A DNA stretch of 20,492 nucleotides. It comes from an uncultured Verrucomicrobiota bacterium. Lineage in GTDB: Bacteria > Verrucomicrobiota > Kiritimatiellia > RFP12 > UBA1067. The position numbers were made by a program, and so were the translations under genes. The stretch lies in NCBI GenBank assembly GCA_946615875.1, contig CAMOIK010000009.1, forward strand, positions 1 through 20,492, in the 5' to 3' direction. Positions 1 to 5,663 of the stretch are shown here, in pieces. Under the pieces are notes generated by a model that ran no database searches, was not told the origin of the DNA, and saw only the letters and a list, made by a program, of their open reading frames with translations. How positions within the stretch are numbered: position 1 is the first letter of the stretch; each line of letters begins with the position of its first letter.

Positions 1-285
1 GGCGGCGCGCACCACCTCATAAGGCACCATCTTGATCTCGTCGGTCATCTCGTCGAAACGGCGGCCGATGAACCTCTTTATCGAGTAGATGGTCGATTTC
101 GGGTTTGTCACGGCCTGGCGCTTGGCCGCCTGACCGACCAGCACCTCGCCAGACTTCGTGAAAGCCACGATCGAAGGCGTCGTCCTCGCGCCTTCCTTGT
201 TGGGAATCACCGTCGCTTCGCCGCCTTCCATGACGGCCATGCAGCTGTTCGTCGTTCCCAAGTCGATTCCTAATACCTTTGCCAT
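1..285 (-). CDS. dnaK: Molecular chaperone DnaK (Hsp70), N-terminal fragment
   Basis: Only the first 95 codons are in the window; the gene runs off the left edge. The reverse strand opens MAKVLGIDLGTTNSCMAVME, the phosphate-1 loop of the Hsp70 nucleotide-binding domain. It continues with the conserved IPNKEGARTTPSIVAF, VGQAAKRQAVTNP and IYSIKRFIGRRF blocks, so the identification is safe. DnaK is the cytoplasmic ATP-dependent foldase that works with DnaJ and GrpE. The start ATG at 285 is preceded by a good Shine-Dalgarno (AAAGGA, about 6 bases upstream). The gene is divergent from the secreted protein gene at 598. A perfect inverted repeat with a 9-base spacer lies 58-82 bases upstream of the start and may belong to its heat-shock control. 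I could not pick a convincing promoter for it. Confidence 0.97.
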   Translation of the reverse strand, partial: MAKVLGIDLGTTNSCMAVMEGGEATVIPNKEGARTTPSIVAFTKSGEVLVGQAAKRQAVTNPKSTIYSIKRFIGRRFDEMTDEIKMVPYEVVRAA

Positions 286-342
286 TGCTTTTGTCCTTTC
301 TTCTGGCTATCCTTCATCTAACCGCCATTGACAGAGCACAAG

Positions 343-367
343 GCGTGCCAGCCGTGCAATGGCACGC
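343..367. promoter_or_regulatory. Inverted repeat upstream of dnaK, 8-bp arms with 9-base spacer
   Basis: GCGTGCCA at 343-350 is the exact reverse complement of TGGCACGC at 360-367, with a 9-base spacer. The arm sequence differs from the HrcA CIRCE element (TTAGCACTC-N9-GAGTGCTAA), but the spacing is the same and it stands upstream of dnaK. It could be an operator for a heat-shock repressor or a hairpin in the dnaK leader. The function is inferred from position only. Confidence 0.4.
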
Positions 368-519
368 TTCTGCGCACAAAGATGCGCCACCCTGTCACAC
401 TCCGTGTGCCATGTCACACCGTCTGTCCCACTCTGCTGTGCCACGACTCATCCCCTCCTTTCCCTTTTCTCCTTTAATTAAGGAGTATGCGAGCGGCGCC
501 ACGGCAAAGCCGGGCGACA

Positions 520-535
520 CCCTTCGACCGAAGGG
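520..535. promoter_or_regulatory. 7-2-7 inverted repeat, candidate response-regulator operator (copy 1)
   Basis: CCCTTCG (520-526), two bases AC, then CGAAGGG (529-535) form a perfect inverted repeat of heptamers with a 2-base centre. Its right edge abuts the -35 of the downstream promoter, and its centre is 32.5 bases before the -10, about -44.5 from the expected start of transcription. A near-identical site stands at the same distance before the promoter of the gene at 5664. A 26-base block around it (515-540 versus 5565-5590) differs at only three positions. NarL-family regulators bind this 7-2-7 geometry, and one is encoded at 2806-3426. No T-run follows and no rightward gene precedes it, so a terminator is unlikely. 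Confidence 0.65.
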
Positions 536-536
536 G

Positions 537-565
537 TTGCAGAGGCGGGCGTTTGATGCTATACT
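537..565 (+). promoter_or_regulatory. Promoter of the secreted surface protein gene
   Basis: TTGCAG (537-542) and TATACT (560-565) are separated by 17 bases, with an extended -10 TG at 557-558. The resulting ATGCTATACT matches the extended -10 motif seen at five other promoters in this window. The expected transcript starts near 572 and gives a leader of about 25 bases containing the Shine-Dalgarno. The weak -35 fits activation from the adjoining inverted repeat. Confidence 0.75.
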
Positions 566-597
566 GTGCGCGTAAACTCAGGAAAGGAAACAAGCCC

Positions 598-2796
598 GTG
601 AAAATAAAACTTCATATCGCCGCCGTGTTCATCGCCGCAGCGCTGTCGGCGTCTGCCGCCACCTGGACGGCCAAAGCCCCTGGAGAATACAAGTGGGACG
701 CCTCGGAAAACTGGAAGGACGGAGTTCTCCCCTCCGCGGCGGCGGACGCGCTCCTGAACGAAAGCTTGTATCGCCCGACCGGCGCCCAGACGATAACAGG
801 CGATGGAGCGGCAAAGGCCCTCGACCTCCACAACAACAGTCCCTCTACCGCCAGAACGTTTACAGGCAATCTCTCCGTGGAGAAGCTCGTGCTGCGCATA
901 GGGACGATGAACGTCGCCGGCACGCTGGACCTGACGGACACGGGCGGAGCGTATTCGATCGTCGGCGCCGGCACTGAATCGAATGAGACGGGAGGCTTTC
1001 TGAACATCATGGACGGAGGTACGGTCCGCGCAGACGGCGTTCACGCAATCTGTGTGGGGCGGCGCGGAGCGGTCGACAACAACAACGCCTCAGGCCGCAT
1101 CGTCCTGAAAGACGGCGGGCGTTTCGTGCTGAATCCATCCGGCACGACCGGCTCGATGGCTGGACTGCAACTCGGGCGGCACGACGGCAACCGCACCGGC
1201 ATCTACTCTGCGGCGTACGTCCAGGAGGGCGGCGAATCGGTGCTGGGGCGGATAATGACCGGCTTCGAGAAGAAGACCCATGCGGGGGTGGCGGTATTGG
1301 GAGGCGCGATGACCCTGCCGTACATCAACGACGACACGCGCTTCCGCATCGGCCACAAGGGATACGGCGCATTCCAGCTCCTCGGCGGAGACGTCACGGT
1401 CGGCACCAACCGCAGTTCCGCCGTCGCGCTCGCCGACGACAAGCGCTTCGGCCAGCGGATGTTCGGCTTCGAAGTCGGTTCCGGCCAGAACGCCGACGAC
1501 GGGCTGAAAGGCGCGTATCTATACGCCTGCGCCGGCTCGTTCTGGAACACGCTCGACTTCGCCATACAGGGGCAGTCCTACTCGAAGACGGGCGTGAACC
1601 CGGCGCACGCCACGATCGACGGCTCCGCCTGCGTCACGTCCCGCACGGTGAGAGTGGGCGCGAACGACGGCGACGGGCGCGCCACGCTGAACCTGAACGG
1701 CGGCGTCCTCGTGACGGACGCGATCTATGCAAATCCCAACCGCGCGGGGAGAAGCGAGCTGAACGCGGACGGAGGCAAGATAGTCTTCCTCGCCAGCGCC
1801 GTCCAGACGCAGTTCCTTTTCCTGGATGCCATGAACATCTACGAGGGCGGCCTCGAAATCGACGTCGCGGGAAGGAACACGTATCTCGGCAACGCCGGCA
1901 CCAACGTCGTCCTGCGCACGCCCGGCGGATACGGCGTGAACATCAAGGCGCTCCGGAACATCGGCTCGAACAACACCCCGCCGTGGATCGACATCTCCGG
2001 CGGAAGCGGCACCAACGCCGCCGCGGTGTCGCTCATCGACTACGGGACGGGCGACATGACGAACGCGACGATCGTCTGCCGCGGAGAAGGCTACAAACCC
2101 GGCGATACGCCTGTGGCGACCGTGACCCGCCCCTACGGAACGACGACGCTCACAGACAGGATCGAGCTTTCGGTCTCCGAGAACAAGCCCGGCGCTCTCG
2201 TCAAGACCGGCGGCTACGACCTCTCGCTCTTCGCGCAGCCGGAGTTCGCAGGCACCTACGAGTGCCGCCAAGGCTGGCTGCGGCAGACTACCGCGGCGGG
2301 CACCGGCTCCCCGAAGGTCGCGGCCATAGTGGTGGGCGGAGACAACGCGCACTTCCAGACGGGAAGCGGGAACGACACGGCCGTGGCCGCGAACTGGAAC
2401 CCTGTGAACCCGGAAGCGTCGCTCGCGCTGGGCACGGAGCACGGCCCTGGCATACTGAACGTCCCCGGCGCGGCGGCAGGCGAGGCGGCGCCGTTCGAGC
2501 AGTCGTTCGCTTCGCTCGCCGTGCGCGGGACCGGCAACAGGATCGACTGGGCGCCGGGAAGCTCGACCGCTGTCGGCGCGAAGGTGACATTCGGCTCGGT
2601 CTCCTTCGAGGATGGCGCGGTGCTGACGATCCCGAAGTGGGACTCCAATTTCAAGGTCTATGTCACGGGGCTTCGCGCGGGCGCCTTCGTCAGGAACGTC
2701 AGGTTCGACGGCGTCAATCCCGACGTGTTCGCCATGGTCGCCGAGGACGGCCAGCTCGTCAAGGCCAAGATGGGTCTGACGATCACGGTCTGGTAG
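598..2796 (+). CDS. Secreted repetitive beta-strand-rich surface protein, function unknown
   Basis: I choose GTG 598, not the upstream in-frame ATG 487, because AGGAAAGGA (580-588) is well spaced before it, because the promoter lies between the two, and because it gives a clean signal peptide (VKIKLHIAAVFIAAALSASA, cleavage before ATW). The 732-residue product opens with a W...Y.WD...NW..G..P motif. It continues as Gly/Asn/Thr-rich beta strands with many short segments of the form LxLxDGGxxxL or VxxGGxxxLG, as in the passenger parts of autotransporter-like proteins of PVC bacteria. I see no TIM barrel, catalytic signature, sorting tail or C-terminal membrane barrel, although the chain ends in an aromatic residue (TITVW). 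A right-handed beta-helix or adhesin-like role at the cell surface is an inference. It ends 9 bases from the convergent response-regulator gene and shares an operator-like palindrome with the enzyme gene at 5664. Confidence 0.8.
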   Translation: MKIKLHIAAVFIAAALSASAATWTAKAPGEYKWDASENWKDGVLPSAAADALLNESLYRPTGAQTITGDGAAKALDLHNNSPSTARTFTGNLSVEKLVLRIGTMNVAGTLDLTDTGGAYSIVGAGTESNETGGFLNIMDGGTVRADGVHAICVGRRGAVDNNNASGRIVLKDGGRFVLNPSGTTGSMAGLQLGRHDGNRTGIYSAAYVQEGGESVLGRIMTGFEKKTHAGVAVLGGAMTLPYINDDTRFRIGHKGYGAFQLLGGDVTVGTNRSSAVALADDKRFGQRMFGFEVGSGQNADDGLKGAYLYACAGSFWNTLDFAIQGQSYSKTGVNPAHATIDGSACVTSRTVRVGANDGDGRATLNLNGGVLVTDAIYANPNRAGRSELNADGGKIVFLASAVQTQFLFLDAMNIYEGGLEIDVAGRNTYLGNAGTNVVLRTPGGYGVNIKALRNIGSNNTPPWIDISGGSGTNAAAVSLIDYGTGDMTNATIVCRGEGYKPGDTPVATVTRPYGTTTLTDRIELSVSENKPGALVKTGGYDLSLFAQPEFAGTYECRQGWLRQTTAAGTGSPKVAAIVVGGDNAHFQTGSGNDTAVAANWNPVNPEASLALGTEHGPGILNVPGAAAGEAAPFEQSFASLAVRGTGNRIDWAPGSSTAVGAKVTFGSVSFEDGAVLTIPKWDSNFKVYVTGLRAGAFVRNVRFDGVNPDVFAMVAEDGQLVKAKMGLTITVW

Positions 2797-2805
2797 CGCG
2801 GAGCT

Positions 2806-3426
2806 TCAGAGCGCCTCTATGAGGTGGCGGCGCATGGCGATCGCGACTGCCTCGGTGCGGTTCGCCGCGCCGAGCTTCGCGAGGACCGCGCGCAGGTGTT
2901 CGCCCACCACCGGCACGCTGATGCCCAGCGCCTTGGCCATGTCGGGATTGGAAAGACCGCGCGACGCAAGTTCCAGTATCTCCAGCTGTCGTGGCGACAG
3001 ATGCGGGCTTGGAGGATCCGCCGTCATGATCCGCTCCACCTCTGGCGACAGGTAGCGCTCGCCCCTGGCCACCGCGGCGATCGCTTCGCGCAGTTCCGGC
3101 AGGTCCGCGCTCTTGAGAGTCACGCCCGTCGCGCCGGCTTCCAGCGACCGCGCGAATCCGTCGGACGTGCCGAGAGTCGTCAGCACGAGCACCTTTGCGC
3201 CGGGCCACTCCGCGCGTATACGCCGGATGGCCTCGTTCCCGTCCATGTCCGGCATGAGCAGGTCCATGACGACGACGTCCGGCCTGAGCTCAAGCGCCAT
3301 CCTCACGCCCGTCTCGCCATCGCAGGCGTCGCCGACGACGGCGATCTCGCCGCAAGTCCCCAAGATCGAGACGAGCCCCATGCGCACCACGGTGTGATCG
3401 TCCACTAGCAGCACTCTTGTCGCCAT
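2806..3426 (-). CDS. NarL/LuxR-family response regulator
   Basis: The 206-residue protein has the standard two domains. The N-terminal receiver (about 4-120) has the acidic pair D9-D10, phosphoacceptor D55 in VVVMDLLMPDMDG, switch T83 and K105. The C-terminal LuxR-type helix-turn-helix (about 142-203) has LSPRQLEILELASRGLSNPDMAKALGIS and a recognition helix region VPVVGEHLRAVLAKLGA. It should be a cytoplasmic DNA-binding regulator phosphorylated by the kinase encoded just upstream. The kinase stop codon (3428-3430) is one base from this ATG, and AAAGGAA inside the last kinase codons serves as its Shine-Dalgarno, so the two are translationally coupled. NarL relatives bind inverted heptamers spaced by two bases. 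Two such sites flank this operon at 520-535 and 5570-5585 and are its likely targets. The family assignment is certain; the targets are inferred. Confidence 0.96.
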   Translation of the reverse strand: MATRVLLVDDHTVVRMGLVSILGTCGEIAVVGDACDGETGVRMALELRPDVVVMDLLMPDMDGNEAIRRIRAEWPGAKVLVLTTLGTSDGFARSLEAGATGVTLKSADLPELREAIAAVARGERYLSPEVERIMTADPPSPHLSPRQLEILELASRGLSNPDMAKALGISVPVVGEHLRAVLAKLGAANRTEAVAIAMRRHLIEAL

Positions 3427-3427
3427 G

Positions 3428-5512
3428 TCAGCATTCCTTTCGACCGATGCGCGCCGTCAGCACGGCACGCGTGCCGCGTCCGGCGGCGCTTTCGATATGC
3501 AGCGTCCCCCCAAGCCCCCGCAGCCTGTCGCGCACCCCCTGGAGCCCGAAGTGCCCGTCCGCCACGCCCGGCGCGCGAGCGACGTCGAAGCCGCATCCGT
3601 CGTCCGAGACTGCGAGGCGGAGCGTTTCGCCGTCGAGACTGCCTTCGATGCGCACCGCCTTCGCCCGTCCGTGGCGGACTGCGTTCACGACAAGTTCCCT
3701 GACGGCGCGCAGTATGTCGTGCGCCTCCTGCTCGGTGAGTTTCCGCCGGCTGACGTCGAGATCCACGCCGAGCTCCACCCCTCCGACGTGGGGAACGAGC
3801 GTACGGCGCACGGCGGCCCCGAAGTCCGGCTCGTCCAACGACATGCTTCGCAGGTCCCAGAGCGTGTTTCTCAGGTTTTGGAGACACGACTTCAGCGAGG
3901 TGTCGGCGATGGAGAGATGTCGCATGAGAAGCGCGATATCGCCCTTGCCGTATCGCCCGGCGGTCTGGAGCTCCAAGGATACGCCGGCGAGATTCTGCGC
4001 GAGGGAATCGTGGAGTTCGACGGAAAGGCGCGCCCGCTCGGCGGTCTTGACGTCGGCCTTGACGCGTCCGATTTTCTCTGCGAGCAGCTGCCGTCCCCTG
4101 CGCTCTGCGAGGTATTTGAGCGAGGCCGACCATATCGAGACGGCGACGAGCGCCGCGACGAGCGAGGCCGCAAGCATGCCGAGTCGCGCGGCGGTCCACC
4201 ATGGCGGGCGCGAGAGTATGCGGATGTCGCGCGGCGACATGGCGACGAGCGTCGCGTCGCGTATCTTGGGGACGACCAGCTCCGGCTCCCAGCGCTTTGC
4301 CTCCATCATGCAAATCCCCGTCACGGCGATTTCGCATCCCGTCTCCAGGCCGTCAGGCCAGCCGCCCGGCGATTTCACCGACGCGGAGTCTTTGCCGTCG
4401 TCTATGGCGACGGAGGCGACCGAGCCGTCGTCGTTCAGCCTCACGCCCGCCTTTCCCCGCAGCGTCACCGGGCGGCCGTGGTATTCCGGCGATACCGCGC
4501 CGCCGCCTATCAGGTCGCCGAGGCTGGCGGCGACGGCCTGATCTTCGGGGATGTCGAGCGGCGCGGACTTTCTCCATTTGGCGCGGAGGAGCGTGATGTG
4601 GAAGGCGTCTGTGAGCGGGTATCCGGCGCATTCGACAAATTCCCCCTTCTTAGGCAGGTCACGTCCGTCGAAGACGATGCGCACGAAGTCGCGGTCTTTC
4701 GTCTTGACCATCGCCTGGCAGCCGTCCCACACGCACACGACGCGCCCGGCGGCCCTCACCAGCCCCATGGACGTTATGTGCGACGCCGCGGCATTGACTA
4801 TCGTGCCGATTTCCGGTGCGGCGAAGGGATCGGCGCCGGTCTCGTCAAGCGCGCGTATCGCCGAAAGCCCGGCGCAATGGAAACTCCGCCCCGCGAAAAG
4901 GCGCATTGAGCCGCTGCGCGGATTCGGGAAGCCTACGACTTCGATGCGGCGCCCTATGAGTTTCGCGAATTCCTCCACGGGGGTCTCGACGAGCGGCACG
5001 GCCACGCGCAGCAGCTGCCCGGAGTCGAAGAGCGAGATCGTGGCCCATGTGCGCGACGTCTCGCTCGCGGCGACGTCGCGGACCAGTCCGGAGGTGCGCA
5101 CGGGCGCGTAGTCGAGGCTGCCGCCGTTCACCTCTGCGATCGTGGCGGCGACCGGCGCAGGCGGCGCGGCGTGGGCGAGCCTTTCCACCGACGACGCGCA
5201 TAGCGGGCGCATCCTGTAGCGGGAATCGTCCTTCGGCTGCTCCCCGCGCACCCTGACGAAGTCGCCGGCCGCGACCTGCAGCTTCCGCGAACCATCTTGC
5301 GCCATCAGGAACAGCTTGCCCGTGCCGTCGCCCACGAAGACGTACATGACGTTGCCAGAGGAGCGGATCACGCCAGCGGCCTGCGCCTGGACGTCGTAGC
5401 GGAACGCGCCGCCGCCGGCCATCGCCGACACGACCTCGGCTATGTTGGTCGCGGGCCTGTCGGCTGGCGGGAAGGCGGCGAGCGACGCCGCGATGGCGAA
5501 GAGGGCGAGCAT
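3428..5512 (-). CDS. Membrane sensor histidine kinase (HisKA_3 type) with four OB-like sensor repeats
   Basis: The product has 694 residues. A short signal or anchor (1-14) leads into a long extracytoplasmic region (about 15-435). There, four units start near residues 23, 124, 237 and 330, each with a short helix (for example NIAEVVSAM, TIAEVNGG, SLGDLIGGG) followed by V..G.V strands. They resemble tandem OB folds, which suggests binding of an oligosaccharide or other external ligand; this is inference. One membrane helix lies at about 443-463, then a coiled linker. The HisKA_3 box is LSVELHDSLAQNLAG with phosphoacceptor H501. The HATPase domain has N610 in RELVVNAVRHG, DDGCGF (637-642) and GHFGLQGV (653-660). 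It is cotranscribed with the regulator at 2806. Its promoter -10 ends only 7 bases before the ATG and no Shine-Dalgarno is possible, so the mRNA is probably leaderless. Confidence 0.93.
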   Translation of the reverse strand: MLALFAIAASLAAFPPADRPATNIAEVVSAMAGGGAFRYDVQAQAAGVIRSSGNVMYVFVGDGTGKLFLMAQDGSRKLQVAAGDFVRVRGEQPKDDSRYRMRPLCASSVERLAHAAPPAPVAATIAEVNGGSLDYAPVRTSGLVRDVAASETSRTWATISLFDSGQLLRVAVPLVETPVEEFAKLIGRRIEVVGFPNPRSGSMRLFAGRSFHCAGLSAIRALDETGADPFAAPEIGTIVNAAASHITSMGLVRAAGRVVCVWDGCQAMVKTKDRDFVRIVFDGRDLPKKGEFVECAGYPLTDAFHITLLRAKWRKSAPLDIPEDQAVAASLGDLIGGGAVSPEYHGRPVTLRGKAGVRLNDDGSVASVAIDDGKDSASVKSPGGWPDGLETGCEIAVTGICMMEAKRWEPELVVPKIRDATLVAMSPRDIRILSRPPWWTAARLGMLAASLVAALVAVSIWSASLKYLAERRGRQLLAEKIGRVKADVKTAERARLSVELHDSLAQNLAGVSLELQTAGRYGKGDIALLMRHLSIADTSLKSCLQNLRNTLWDLRSMSLDEPDFGAAVRRTLVPHVGGVELGVDLDVSRRKLTEQEAHDILRAVRELVVNAVRHGRAKAVRIEGSLDGETLRLAVSDDGCGFDVARAPGVADGHFGLQGVRDRLRGLGGTLHIESAAGRGTRAVLTARIGRKEC

Positions 5513-5519
5513 GGTCTAG

Positions 5520-5529
5520 ATTATACCAT
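5520..5529 (-). promoter_or_regulatory. Extended -10 promoter of the sensor kinase operon
   Basis: Read on the minus strand, this is ATGGTATAAT, with TATAAT at 5525-5520. No -35 box is recognisable 16-18 bases upstream (GC-only sequence). Only 7 bases (CTAGACC) separate the box from the ATG at 5512, so transcription should begin at or within a base or two of the start codon. The palindrome at 5570-5585 is centred about 65 bases upstream of that start, a distance used by class I activators, so autoregulation is possible. Confidence 0.75.
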
Positions 5530-5538
5530 AAACGGCGG

Positions 5539-5566
5539 CGGGCGGGGCGGATTTCCGCGCCGCCCG
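5539..5566. repeat. Strong GC hairpin between divergent promoters
   Basis: CGGGCGGGGCGG (5539-5550) pairs with CCGCGCCGCCCG (5555-5566) at 11 of 12 positions around a 4-base ATTT loop. It lies between the leftward kinase promoter and the rightward operator and promoter. It lies outside both predicted transcripts, so it is not an obvious terminator. It may act at the DNA level as a spacer, cruciform or protein site. No T-run follows on either strand. Confidence 0.5.
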
Positions 5567-5569
5567 ACA

Positions 5570-5585
5570 CCCTTCGGTCGAAGGG
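5570..5585. promoter_or_regulatory. 7-2-7 inverted repeat, candidate response-regulator operator (copy 2)
   Basis: CCCTTCG (5570-5576), two bases GT, then CGAAGGG (5579-5585). The 16-base core is the exact reverse complement of the core at 520-535, because only the central dinucleotide differs (GT versus AC). The flanks (CGACA before, GGTNGC after) keep the same orientation. The centre is 32.5 bases from the first base of the -10, identical to copy 1. The site is shared by the divergent kinase promoter. Together these facts support a functional binding site for a dimeric regulator. Confidence 0.68.
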
Positions 5586-5586
5586 G

Positions 5587-5615
5587 TGGCGCAAGCAGAC
5601 GCGAAATGATATAAT
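5587..5615 (+). promoter_or_regulatory. Promoter of the GH105/BNR enzyme gene
   Basis: TGGCGC (5587-5592), a poor -35, is followed after exactly 17 bases by TATAAT (5610-5615), with an extended -10 TG at 5607-5608 (ATGATATAAT). The start of transcription is expected near 5622. A poor -35 beside a palindrome is typical of activator-dependent promoters. Confidence 0.75.
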
Positions 5616-5663
5616 CGCCATGTGAACTCGTTTTTGACAGACTACAGACGGAGGATTGCGAAA

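Larger units (their letters stand above)
286..597. other. Divergent intergenic region dnaK / secreted protein
   Basis: This is 312 bases without a supported gene. It holds the dnaK Shine-Dalgarno next to 285, an inverted repeat at 343-367, and a GTGCCA/TGTCACAC-rich stretch at 340-445 (GTGCCA at 345, 406 and 438; TGTCACAC at 393 and 412). There is also an AT-rich imperfect palindrome at 469-485 (CTCCTT, 5-base loop, AAGGAG). The 7-2-7 operator-like repeat at 520-535 and the promoter at 537-565 serve the rightward gene. Short open frames here lack coding-like codon use, and I do not call them. Confidence 0.7.

Noticed and set aside
402..455. Short minus-strand frame starting MSRGTAEWDRR after an AAGGAGG-like sequence
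   Set aside because: It has only 17 codons, the spacing to the ATG is too short, and it overlaps the GTGCCA repeats. There is no sign of coding.
520..535. Palindrome as an intrinsic terminator
   Set aside because: No T-run follows on either strand, no gene ends immediately upstream, and its twin at 5570-5585 has the same position relative to a promoter.
487..597. Earlier ATG start at 487 for the secreted surface protein
   Set aside because: It lies upstream of the promoter -10 at 560-565, lacks a signal peptide at its N-terminus, and reads through the operator palindrome. GTG 598 has a Shine-Dalgarno and a signal peptide.
3417..4909. Long plus-strand open frames opposite the sensor kinase gene
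   Set aside because: They are antisense shadows produced by strong G/C bias at third codon positions. The translations are Arg/Ala/Pro-rich with no domain, while the minus-strand frame has clear kinase motifs.
5620..5625. ATG at 5620 as start of the GH105/BNR gene
   Set aside because: It is out of frame and followed at once by TGA. The in-frame candidates are GTG 5622 and GTG 5664.
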